A program made the position numbers and the translations under genes. From contig NZ_QBKR01000016.1 of the NCBI RefSeq assembly GCF_003054245.1, positions 1 to 64,000 of the forward strand: 64,000 nt of DNA, read 5' to 3'. Of the stretch, positions 27,244-35,368 are shown piece after piece. This DNA comes from Melghirimyces profundicolus. Its GTDB lineage: Bacteria > Bacillota > Bacilli > Thermoactinomycetales > DSM-45169. The notes under the pieces were generated by a model, which was not told where the DNA came from, made no database searches, and saw only the letters and a program-made list of their open reading frames with translations. The number at the start of each line of letters is the position of its first letter. Positions within the stretch are counted from its first letter, which is position 1.

Positions 27244-28287
27244 ATGAAATGGATCTTGCGATTATTGGTTGCTTTCTTGATTTTGACCGTTGTGACGGTT
27301 GCCGGTTATTTTTATGTCGATTACAGTCTGTCCCCCACTGCCTTCGACCGGCCGGTGGAGGTGGAAGTACCCTCCGGGGCTTCCTTGCTGGAAGTGGGGA
27401 AAATACTGGAGGAGAAGCGCCTGGTCAAAGATGATCTGTTCTTCGCCGCTTACGCCTATCTGAAGGGCAAGGCAAAGGCAATGAAAGCGGGAGTGTACGA
27501 AATCCCTCCGGGTGCGGGAGCGAATGAAATACTGAAGATATTCACCGACGGCTCTCGAAGTGTGATGCGGCTGACCGTGCCGGAGGGTTACACGGCGGAA
27601 CAAATCGCCCGGAAACTGGATGAAAAAGGGGTGGACGGCTCCGCATTTCTGAAGGCGGCGGACCGGAAAAACCACTCTCAGCCCTTCGTCCGTCGGATTC
27701 CGGAAGACCAAAAGCGTCGCTATCTTCTGGAGGGTTACCTCTTTCCGATGACATACAACCTTCCCAAGGACACGGATCCTCATCATTTGGTGGAAAAAAT
27801 GCTGGACCAGTTTGGAAAGTACATGGAACGCGAAAGGGTGGAACAGAAGCTTCAGGAGCGGAATTTAACCCTCGATCAATGGGTGACACTTGCTTCCATC
27901 ATCGAACGGGAAGCGAAGGTGAAGGAAGAATTCCCCCGCATCTCGGGTGTTCTCCACAACCGACTGAAAATGGGGAAAAAGCTTCAAGTGGACGCCACCG
28001 TCCAATATGCTCTCGGTGAGCAGAAAGCCCGTCTCCTTTACAAAGATTTGAAAATCAACCATCCCTACAACACGTATCGGATTCAGGGACTGCCCCCGGG
28101 CCCCATTTCCAATCCGGGCAAACGAGCGCTTAAAGCGGCCCTTGAACCGGAGAAACATGATTATTTGTACTATGTCACGCGAAAAGACGGGAGCGGACGC
28201 CATTATTTCGCCAAAACCGAAGCCGAACACCAAAAAAACATCGAAAAAAGCAAAAAAGAATCCGTCCAAAAGCCGAACAGATCCTGA
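27244..28287 (+). CDS. Endolytic murein transglycosylase MltG, copy 2
   Basis: 347 residues, exactly the length of copy 1 and colinear with it: membrane helix at 7-24, KAGVYEIPPGAGANEILK, LTVPEGYTAEQIARKLDEKG, catalytic WVTLASIIEREAKV, KKLQVDATVQYALGEQ and YNTYRIQGLPPGPISNPG. By eye more than half of the residues agree. All catalytic-region residues seem kept, so both are probably active. ATG follows AGGAGAGGAAG. Confidence 0.9.
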   Translation: MKWILRLLVAFLILTVVTVAGYFYVDYSLSPTAFDRPVEVEVPSGASLLEVGKILEEKRLVKDDLFFAAYAYLKGKAKAMKAGVYEIPPGAGANEILKIFTDGSRSVMRLTVPEGYTAEQIARKLDEKGVDGSAFLKAADRKNHSQPFVRRIPEDQKRRYLLEGYLFPMTYNLPKDTDPHHLVEKMLDQFGKYMERERVEQKLQERNLTLDQWVTLASIIEREAKVKEEFPRISGVLHNRLKMGKKLQVDATVQYALGEQKARLLYKDLKINHPYNTYRIQGLPPGPISNPGKRALKAALEPEKHDYLYYVTRKDGSGRHYFAKTEAEHQKNIEKSKKESVQKPNRS

Positions 28288-28410
28288 GAACGGCAGGATC
28301 CGGCTCAGCGGATCATCTTCTCATGTACTCAGAAGTCCCCTGCCGGCTCTTCAGGGGATCATTCTACCGGGGGGGCGTTTATTTGCCGGCCACATGTTCT
28401 TCAGATCCAT

Positions 28411-28441
28411 GAAAAAACCCTCTGCCTCTGCAGAGGGTTTA
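28411..28441 (-). terminator. Terminator of the permease pair
   Basis: AAACCCTCTGC/GCAGAGGGTTT stem. On the minus strand it runs into TTTTTTC, just after the stop of the gene at 28451. Confidence 0.8.
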
Positions 28442-28450
28442 TGTGGGAGA

Positions 28451-29380
28451 TCACATCCTCGGAGTCGGTCGGTTGCGGCCGGTTCGCTCTTCCAGCCCTC
28501 GAAGGATCAGGTAAAGGGAAGTGATCAGGAGAAGGTAGGCGCCTAAGGGTGCGAGGAGAAAACGGGGCATATGTTCCAGCATCATCTGTTCTTTTCCGAT
28601 CAGTCCGGCCCACTCGAAAGTGAGGCTGTTGAAGGTGCCACTGTCCATGTTGAAAAACGTGCCGCCCAGAAACACTTTCAGGATGGCCAACTGACCGATC
28701 AGGTTGATCACGGTCACCACTTCATGCAGATAAAGAAGAGATAAATCCTCCCTTAAACCCGGCAGGATATGTTTCATCAAGATGTGACGTTTTCCCGCTC
28801 CCATGGTTTGGGCAGCCGTGATATAGTCTTTTTGTTTCAAGATGCGGGTTTTGTCCCTGGTCACGAGAAAGAGAGCCGGGATTCCGATCACTGTCATCAG
28901 GGCCGACTGGATCAGGGTCAGTTCCCAGCCGGAGAAGGGGCTCTGAAATAAAGCCGAGCTGAAGTTGATCGGAAACATAAAGAAATAAACGATCAGGAAT
29001 GGCGGAATCCCCCCGATTAGCCCCTTCGGCAGGATGGCCCGCCCGGGTTTCTTTTTGCGGAGTCCGGCCAGCATTCCGCCGATCGCCCCCAAAAGCAACC
29101 GCAAAAAAGCGATTCCCAGGGCGGCAACCAGGGTGTAGCGTGCCCCGTAAAGGAGAAGGGTCAGAAGGTCCCGTCCCTGCCGGTCGGTTCCCAGCCAGTA
29201 TTTTTCCGACGGAGGCAGAGGAGGGGAGATCAGCTCCCCGGTTTCGGGGATGTAAGTCATCTCCATCTCGTCATTCCGGTCATGAGGGGAAAGATAAGGT
29301 CCTGCAATCGCTGCGGACACAAGAAATGAAAGGAGAAAGAGCCCGGTCCAAAGTTTCCGGTTGCGGCGCTGATCAGTCAT
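28451..29380 (-). CDS. ABC transporter permease, DppC/OppC type
   Basis: About 309 residues with an N-terminal membrane anchor, an extracytoplasmic loop containing WLGTDRQGRDLL (typical of DppC proteins) and five further membrane segments. The EAA-like loop is DYITAAQTMGAGKRHILMKH. ATG 29380 overlaps the stop of the upstream permease, after a G-rich ribosome site. No ATPase or binding protein is encoded nearby, so the substrate (peptides, nickel or other) is unknown. Confidence 0.82.
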   Translation of the reverse strand: MTDQRRNRKLWTGLFLLSFLVSAAIAGPYLSPHDRNDEMEMTYIPETGELISPPLPPSEKYWLGTDRQGRDLLTLLLYGARYTLVAALGIAFLRLLLGAIGGMLAGLRKKKPGRAILPKGLIGGIPPFLIVYFFMFPINFSSALFQSPFSGWELTLIQSALMTVIGIPALFLVTRDKTRILKQKDYITAAQTMGAGKRHILMKHILPGLREDLSLLYLHEVVTVINLIGQLAILKVFLGGTFFNMDSGTFNSLTFEWAGLIGKEQMMLEHMPRFLLAPLGAYLLLITSLYLILRGLEERTGRNRPTPRM

Positions 29381-30275
29381 GGGCAACCCCCCATTCCAGC
29401 AGAGCGGTCAAGATTCGCAGGCAGAGATACAGGAGGGCGTACAACAGCAGCAGTGTCAGGAATGAATTGAAAAGCAGTGGAAATGCAAAGGGTTCTTTCG
29501 CCTTCGGTCCTCCGTGGAACAGGATCAACCGCGTGATTCCGGGCAGGTTGTACAAATACTCGATGATGAACAGATTGCCCGTGATCAGGGCGGCGGTCTT
29601 GGACAGGTCCGCTTTCAGATACGGCAGGACGTTCCGGTAAATGTGAAGGATATAAATCCATGGAGTGGGAACGCCCTTGGAACGGGCGGTCAGAATATAT
29701 TCCCGTTCCAGCTCCATGGATGTTCTCTCATACAGGTTTCGGACGAGGTGGACGGCGGGAATCAGTCCGAAACTGATCATCGGAAGCAGGACGGGCGGGT
29801 CCCCGTCGGCCAAAGCGGCCACCTTGATCGCCTGGCTGCCCGTGGCGTGGTACAAAAACACCGCTCCGGTCTGGAGCAGCATGATCAGGAGGAAATCGGG
29901 AATAAACCCGAGGAATTGCATGGTTTCCGCCACCCAGCCTTTCCGTTTGTAGACCAGCCAAGGCCCCAAAACGACCGCCAGGAGCAAGGCCGCCAACCCG
30001 GCGCCGGCTCCATACAGAAAAGAGAGAGAAAAATAAGAACCGATATCTTCGGAAAAATCTCTCTCTTTCACCCCTGAATAATACAGGAAACTCTCTCCGG
30101 TTCCGATCCCGTATAAATAAGACCGGAGCTGTTCGACGTAGTCCGACAGAACGGATGGATTCCAGATGTCCGGTGAGCCCGGGTTCCACAACCGTGGGAG
30201 GAACGCGAGAAGGCTGCAGGCAATGAAAACGACGGCGAGACCGGAGAAATAGACGCCGACTTTGCGGATGTTCAA
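29373..30275 (-). CDS. ABC transporter permease, DppB/OppB type
   Basis: About 300 residues. An N-terminal helix (GVYFSGLAVVFIACSLLAFL) is followed by an outer domain and membrane segments. The EAA loop is REYILTARSKGVPTPWIYI, then LFIIEYLYNLPGITRL. The frame is open to 30374, but a TTG at 30275 after AAGGGGG gives a normal N-terminus; start uncertain. Overlaps the DppC-type partner, so they form one transcription unit. Confidence 0.8.
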   Translation of the reverse strand: MNIRKVGVYFSGLAVVFIACSLLAFLPRLWNPGSPDIWNPSVLSDYVEQLRSYLYGIGTGESFLYYSGVKERDFSEDIGSYFSLSFLYGAGAGLAALLLAVVLGPWLVYKRKGWVAETMQFLGFIPDFLLIMLLQTGAVFLYHATGSQAIKVAALADGDPPVLLPMISFGLIPAVHLVRNLYERTSMELEREYILTARSKGVPTPWIYILHIYRNVLPYLKADLSKTAALITGNLFIIEYLYNLPGITRLILFHGGPKAKEPFAFPLLFNSFLTLLLLYALLYLCLRILTALLEWGVAHD

Positions 30276-30399
30276 CGCCCCCTTGTGAAGTCCCTGAAAA
30301 GATTCTACCGTAAGACCATTCGATAGTCTATTATTTCCATTACCGTTTAAAATCGGCACCGCCAATGAACACAATTTTCACCTTCTCCACTTCCCTCCC

Positions 30400-30433
30400 G
30401 GCTTCGCCGCTCACTTTTTCACAACGCTTCCAG
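30400..30433 (-). repeat. Dispersed TIR element, minimal copy H
   Basis: CGCCGCTCACTTTTTCAC (left end, reversed) is joined directly to AACGCTTCCAG (terminal repeat). It is what remains if the whole interior is deleted. Confidence 0.6.
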
Positions 30434-30461
30434 GGTTGAATGGACCACCGTTTCAGCGCGT

Positions 30462-30613
30462 ACCCGCCTCTGGCGGGTTTTTTAATTTGTTCATCCCCGC
30501 CGAGCGGCTGTGAGAGCGACGAAAGGGAGCGCCTGGGGGGGTTGTAAGGTACCGATGCAAGTGGTATACAGGGTTGTCCCTAAATAAAAGCCCCCCATAA
30601 AAATAAGGGGGCT
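30462..30613. terminator. Two terminator-like hairpins between the permeases and the flavoprotein gene
   Basis: ACCCGCC-TCT-GGCGGGTTTTTT at 30462-30484 (plus strand) and AGCCCCC/GGGGGCT at 30589-30613. Apart from these and repeat H, I see no gene in 30375-30746. Confidence 0.55.
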
Positions 30614-30746
30614 ATTGATAGAGGAGGGGTTTCCAGTTGGGTCAAGGAGCGGGCGGCGACATTTTTCCTTCAGCTTATCAGCACGTCCATTGGGTTAATG
30701 GTCCTATGGGGTCCCGCCGGCATTTTATAACAAGTGTAGCGGGCAG

Positions 30747-31451
30747 TTAACTTCTTTTTCCATTTATTCTCCGTTTAAGGAGTTCGCGAACACGATTTCT
30801 CTTCTCTTCCCTTCCGACATTTACAGCATCCTCCGTTTTCTCTTTGGTGGTTATGTACTCTGGCGTATGCTTGCTAACCATCGGAGGAATAGAGGCAGGT
30901 TGAGTGATGGTACGTGATTTCGTTCGCAGGATGTGATTGAGATGCTCCGCCTTGGACATTGCCTCGAAATCCTGGCGGACTTCGCCCTGGATGTTACCCT
31001 GACCGATCACGTAATCAATGAATGTGATGCCCAGGAAGTCGAAGATCCAGTAAAGCTGCTGAAGGACTCCCATACCTTTCAACCGAGGATTATCACCTCC
31101 GGTAATCACCACAAGTGCTTCCTTTTCCGCCATCCGCTCCTTGAACGTGTTGTCGTCAAAATACATGGTCCACCGGTCGATAAAATTTTTCACGCTCCCT
31201 GGCATTCCATACCAGTAAAGAGGCGTGGCGAAGAGGAGCAGGTCGTGGTTGAGCATCTGCTTCACCAGTTGGGGGTGATCATCGTCAATCGGCTGGAACC
31301 CCCCGGGATCGTACCGCTGGTCCCGGATCGGAAGGATATTGTAGTCCTTCAGGTGAACACGGGTACAATCAAGACCATCGGTGATCATGTCCGTCAACAG
31401 ATCCGAGTTCCCTTTTCCTCTCGTGCTACCATACAAGGCAAAGATACGCAT
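30747..31451 (-). CDS. NAD(P)H-dependent FMN reductase / flavodoxin-fold oxidoreductase
   Basis: 234 residues. The flavodoxin-like N-terminus FALYGSTRGKGNSDLL binds the FMN phosphate. LLFATPLYWYGMPGSVKNFIDRW is split here as FATPLYWYGMPGSVKNFID and is the family flavin/NADPH region. Residues 185-234 form an extra basic C-terminal tail (KTEDAVNVGREEKRNR). ATG follows GGAG at 10 bp. A soluble quinone, nitro or disulfide reductase role is possible; the substrate is unknown. Confidence 0.82.
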   Translation of the reverse strand: MRIFALYGSTRGKGNSDLLTDMITDGLDCTRVHLKDYNILPIRDQRYDPGGFQPIDDDHPQLVKQMLNHDLLLFATPLYWYGMPGSVKNFIDRWTMYFDDNTFKERMAEKEALVVITGGDNPRLKGMGVLQQLYWIFDFLGITFIDYVIGQGNIQGEVRQDFEAMSKAEHLNHILRTKSRTITQPASIPPMVSKHTPEYITTKEKTEDAVNVGREEKRNRVRELLKRRINGKRS

Positions 31452-31526
31452 GCTTGTTACGCTCCAAACTTATAGGGTAAACGAAGCCGCCTGAACGCGG
31501 TCGTTATCAACAGGGTGCGACTCCTT

Positions 31527-32321
31527 TTATTTTCCGGAAGGGACGGGGTCCCAGGGCCGAGGTTCATTTTTGGCTCTGAAGTAATCCCCGCCCTTTTTCT
31601 GTATATCGTCCGTCCCCCAGTCGATATCTTTGTCCAGTTTTTTCAGGAGTGGAATGTGCTTGGAACAGTGGATATAGGCCTCTTCCACCTGAACGAGCAC
31701 CCAACGTTCCGGCTTTTTTCCATCCTCGGTAAGAATGTCGGAGCGGATGGCCTTCGGTAAATCGGGTTGGGAAAGCAACTCTTGATTCTCCACGATTTTG
31801 GCTTTGCCATTGACATGCAACCCGACGGCGGTTCGGAAAAAATCCACGAACAAAATCCCGATGTGGGGATTTTCCAGAATATTGCCCAAGCTTGCCATCA
31901 CCCCGTTGCCCCGGTACTCGGGATAGGCGAGGTGATATTCGTCCAAGATCCGGACAAAGCCCGGAGGACCGGCCCGGAAGGAGTTGTCGCATTCCCCGTT
32001 TCCATCGGCGGTGGCAATGAAGGCCATCTCCTGTTCGGCAATAAAGTCCATCATCGTCTGGTTCAAGTGATCCAACATCTGATTGTTGTAAAAAGCGAGG
32101 GCCCGCTTTTCCGTTCCGTATTCTTTCTGCAGGAAATGCTCTCCACGGGAACCGGGTAAGGGAGGAGAGGGGCGTCGGGGATGAATCGGAGACGGGGCGG
32201 ATGGGGAAGAACCTCCCGTGTGGTACCGGTTCCGGGTTTCGGAATCGGAAGAGGATCGGCGGAAAGGGTCTTTCAGACCTTTCAACCTCCTGGCCAATCC
32301 TTGATAGACACTGCTCAGCAT
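31527..32321 (-). CDS. Pyridoxamine 5'-phosphate oxidase-like flavoprotein
   Basis: 264 residues with a split-barrel PNPOx-like core from about residue 85: MDFIAEQEMAFIATADGNGE, then GFVRILDEYHLAYPEYRGNG and NPHIGILFVDF. Such proteins bind FMN or F420; true PdxH function is not implied. The first 60 residues are a low-complexity Ser/Pro/Arg region, so the real start may be further inside. Lies 76 bp upstream of the FMN reductase gene on the same strand and may be co-transcribed. Confidence 0.75.
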   Translation of the reverse strand: MLSSVYQGLARRLKGLKDPFRRSSSDSETRNRYHTGGSSPSAPSPIHPRRPSPPLPGSRGEHFLQKEYGTEKRALAFYNNQMLDHLNQTMMDFIAEQEMAFIATADGNGECDNSFRAGPPGFVRILDEYHLAYPEYRGNGVMASLGNILENPHIGILFVDFFRTAVGLHVNGKAKIVENQELLSQPDLPKAIRSDILTEDGKKPERWVLVQVEEAYIHCSKHIPLLKKLDKDIDWGTDDIQKKGGDYFRAKNEPRPWDPVPSGK

Positions 32322-32565
32322 TTTCCATCACCCACTTGAAAGGAAATGTATCGAATCGAACAAATCATGACCCCGACCGTTCTTTTCAATGATTCGGCCT
32401 CAACTTATTCTATCATTATCTTTCGAATCCTGCCGGATTGTCAATCCGGCTTCGACATGAACCGCCGAATTTATACGGATTTTAACAAATCTTAAAGGAG
32501 AATCAACCTGGCGGAGCTAATCTGTACGTTGGAAGAAATAAAGATTGGGAAAAGGAGAGATGGGC

Positions 32566-34158
32566 GTGGAAAAAATCAATCGGCGGCAGTTTATGACATA
32601 TCTGGGTGTCGGAACGGCTGCGCTGGTCGGTTCTGCCACCGGTGTCAACCATGTGGTGAAGGCGGCGGATAAAACGAAGGCCGCCGCAGAGGCAGGCAAG
32701 AACAAAATGGTGTCCGTTCCCTTTTCGCCGATCGAACCCAGCGACAAAGACGATCTCGTTCTCCCTGCGGGGTTTTCCTACGATGTGATCGCGTCCTGGG
32801 GGGATGAGATCGGGAACGGGGAGAAGTTCGGCTACAATTGCGACCTGACCGTTTATTTCCCCATCAATGATTCCTCCGAACACGGGTTGCTCTGGGTCAA
32901 CCACGAATATATCGGAGACGGGAAAATCTTTCTGTATCCCGAAAACACCCCGGAGGCGGAGAAACACCGGATCGAACAATACAACCTGGGTGGAAGCATC
33001 ATTGAGATCCAAAAAGCGGACGGTAAATGGCAACTGGTGAAAGAGAGCAAATATGCGCGCCGGATCACCGCCAATACCATGATCGATCTGACCGGTCCGG
33101 CGAAAGGGGACGGGGCGGTCGGCGGAGTGAACGAAGTGGAAGGGACGTTTGCCAATTGCAGTGGCGGCCGCACGTTGTGGAACACGGTTCTAAGCTGTGA
33201 GGAGAACTTCCAGGAGGATGCCAAGCGCTGGGGACGGAACCAGACCCACTACGGCTGGGTGGTTGAGGTGGATCCTTTCAATCCCCAATCCAAACCGAAG
33301 AAACATACCGCTCTGGGACGTTTCTCCCATGAAAATGCGGCCATGACCCTGTCCAAAGACGGTCGGCTGGTCGTCTACATGGGGGATGACGCCAACAATG
33401 AGCATTTCTATAAATTCGTCAGCGAAGGAAAATACTCCGAAAGTGCCGGTCACGGAAACAGCAAATTGCTGGAAAAAGGAACCCTCTATGTGGCGGATCT
33501 GGCTAAAGGAAAATGGCTCCCCCTCGACCTGGAGAAATCTCCGGAACTGAAGGAGAAATACAGCACTCAGGGGGAAGTGCTGGTCAACGCCCGCGATGCG
33601 GCCAAACTGCTCGGAGCCACCCCGCTGGACCGGCCGGAGGACGTGGAAGTAAGCCCGGTGGACGGCTCCGCTTACTTGGCTCTTACCAACAACACCGATC
33701 ACGGCAACTATTACGGCCAAATCTTCCGCTTTATGGAGGAGGAGGACGATGCGGCCGCCGAATCCTTCGATTTCGAAGTCTTCGCCGTCGGCGGTCCGCA
33801 GAGCGGCTTTGCTTGTCCGGACAACCTTCATTTCGACCGCGACGGGAACTTGTGGGTTTTCTGCGACATTTCATCCAGCAAGCTGAACCAGGAAGGAGCC
33901 TATGAATCTTTCAAAAACAACGGGGGCTTCTTCATCCCCACTTCCGGCCGGAACAAAGGGGTTGCGTACCAGTTTGCCTCCGGTCCGGTACAGAGCGAGA
34001 TGACCGGTCCCTGGTTCACCCCCGATGAAAAGACACTGTTTGTCGCCGTCCAGCATCCGGGGGAAGAGTCCACCGATCCTGACAACCCGACCAGCCGCTG
34101 GCCCCGGGGGGACATCCCCCGCGCTTCCGTGGTCGCCGTCCGGGGGTTTAAAGGCTGA
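32566..34158 (+). CDS. PhoX-like phosphatase (DUF839), Tat-exported
   Basis: About 530 residues. A twin-arginine signal, [18 protein letters not shown], is at the N-terminus. The mature part is the PhoX/DUF839 beta-propeller: [52 protein letters not shown] and [15 protein letters not shown]. PhoX enzymes use Fe and Ca to release phosphate from organic esters outside the membrane. GTG 32566 gives good spacing from AAAGGAG; ATG 32560 lies too close. Overlaps tatA. Confidence 0.88.
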   Translation: MEKINRRQFMTYLGVGTAALVGSATGVNHVVKAADKTKAAAEAGKNKMVSVPFSPIEPSDKDDLVLPAGFSYDVIASWGDEIGNGEKFGYNCDLTVYFPINDSSEHGLLWVNHEYIGDGKIFLYPENTPEAEKHRIEQYNLGGSIIEIQKADGKWQLVKESKYARRITANTMIDLTGPAKGDGAVGGVNEVEGTFANCSGGRTLWNTVLSCEENFQEDAKRWGRNQTHYGWVVEVDPFNPQSKPKKHTALGRFSHENAAMTLSKDGRLVVYMGDDANNEHFYKFVSEGKYSESAGHGNSKLLEKGTLYVADLAKGKWLPLDLEKSPELKEKYSTQGEVLVNARDAAKLLGATPLDRPEDVEVSPVDGSAYLALTNNTDHGNYYGQIFRFMEEEDDAAAESFDFEVFAVGGPQSGFACPDNLHFDRDGNLWVFCDISSSKLNQEGAYESFKNNGGFFIPTSGRNKGVAYQFASGPVQSEMTGPWFTPDEKTLFVAVQHPGEESTDPDNPTSRWPRGDIPRASVVAVRGFKG

Positions 34159-34424
34159 TGCTGGCGAACATCGGGATTCCCGGAGTCATCCTGATCCTGG
34201 TGCTGGCGTTGATTCTCTTCGGCCCCAGCCGCCTTCCCCAGATCGGACGGGCCTTCGGCCGTACGATCAAGGAGTTTAAGGATTCCACCGCCGGGCTGTT
34301 GGGGGATGACGGAGAAAAGGAGAACAAACCGTCGGAACCCGCCGCCCCTGCTGCCGGAGGAACATCGGCTTCGGAAGCGAAAGAGAAGGTTCAGAAACCC
34401 GACAAGGAAAAGACTGCCCTGTAA
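34158..34424 (+). CDS. tatA: Twin-arginine translocase subunit TatA
   Basis: 88 residues: a short membrane helix ([17 protein letters not shown]), the [11 protein letters not shown] hinge and an amphipathic helix ([10 protein letters not shown]), then an acidic, Ala/Pro-rich tail. ATG overlaps the last base of the PhoX-like stop codon, so export machinery and substrate are translationally coupled, as with phoD-tatAd in B. subtilis. No tatC follows. Confidence 0.93.
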   Translation: MLANIGIPGVILILVLALILFGPSRLPQIGRAFGRTIKEFKDSTAGLLGDDGEKENKPSEPAAPAAGGTSASEAKEKVQKPDKEKTAL

Positions 34425-34433
34425 CCGACCCAA

Positions 34434-34464
34434 ACCCCCGGCATCGGCCGGGGGTTGATCTATT
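34434..34464 (+). terminator. Terminator after phoX-tatA
   Basis: AACCCCCGG-CATCGG-CCGGGGGTT stem followed by a short T/A tract. Confidence 0.75.
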
Positions 34465-34509
34465 TTCGAACACCTTGAATCAATCCCCCTGATTTCAGGT
34501 GACCACCTT

Positions 34510-34646
34510 GAGCGTTGTGAAAAAAGTGAGCGGCGGCATTTCCCCGAAGCCGCTCTGAATCTCCCTGCTGCGGGCAGGCAGCAAAGTCGCTGTTTCGGGT
34601 AAACGCTTCCCTTCTTCTGAGCCTGACCATCATTTACAACGCTGCT
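34510..34646 (+). repeat. Dispersed TIR element, deleted copy B
   Basis: Left end AGCGTTGTGAAAAAAGTGAG with the GAGCGGC/GCCGCTC stem, then a jump to the right arm GGGTAAACGCTTCCCTTCTT and end TTTACAACGCT. The middle of about 150 bp found in copy C is missing. Its right end supplies the stop codon of the convergent yitT-like gene. Confidence 0.85.
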
Positions 34647-35209
34647 TGGGGTTTTTTGACACAGATCGAAGTGGCCAGGCCGACGGCGCTGATGGTCAAA
34701 AAGGTGTGGAAAAGTTGGACGGGAGTCAGTATGAAGCTGCCGATTCCGATAATGACGGCATCGATCAGGAAAATCAGGATGCCGGGATTCCATTGGTACC
34801 GGTCGGCGATCAGTTGCGCAAGCAGGTCCGTTCCGCCGGTGCAGGTTTTAAACCGGAGCATCAGGCCGACGCCGGTCCCCACCAGCAATCCGCCGGAGAG
34901 CGCGCTGAACAGGATCGGCCAGTGAATCGTTCCCCTGAGGGGAGACAGCCAGTCGATCAACCATGCGGAGACCAGCATTCCGTAAAAACTGTTGAGGAAC
35001 ATCCGCCGATCCATCATCCATACAGCCAAAAAGATGGGGAGACTGAGCATGATCATGGAAAAACCCGTCTTCATTCCCCACAGGTAGCGGAGGATCAGGG
35101 CCAGACCGATCATCCCCCCGTCCAGCAGCCGGTGGGGAGTCAGAAACAGGTTGATTCCGAGGCTGATCAGCAAACCACCGGCGAGGATCACGGAATGACG
35201 GCAAAGCAT
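34634..35209 (-). CDS. YitT-family membrane protein
   Basis: 191 residues with five membrane segments and the family pattern: GLLISLGINLFLTPHRLLDG near the start, GMLVSAWLIDWLSPLRG, and GLMLRFKTCTGGTDLLAQLI. The usual cytosolic DUF2179 domain of longer YitT proteins is lacking. Start ATG 35209 follows GGAGGAGCGGG. The C-terminus ...KKPQAAL-stop is read inside repeat B, so the original end may have been replaced by the insertion. Function of the family is not known. Confidence 0.8.
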   Translation of the reverse strand: MLCRHSVILAGGLLISLGINLFLTPHRLLDGGMIGLALILRYLWGMKTGFSMIMLSLPIFLAVWMMDRRMFLNSFYGMLVSAWLIDWLSPLRGTIHWPILFSALSGGLLVGTGVGLMLRFKTCTGGTDLLAQLIADRYQWNPGILIFLIDAVIIGIGSFILTPVQLFHTFLTISAVGLATSICVKKPQAAL

Positions 35210-35368
35210 ACCCGCTCCTCCTTCCTGACCGCTGTTCATAAACATTATGTTTGTCCAACCCGTGTTATGAGATGAGTCATCGGAAGGTGTCCATTTTGTG
35301 AAGAACATGCCATCCGGTATACAGCGTTCCCCGGTTGCCCAAGCTGGAAGCTGAAAGGGCGGATCGAT

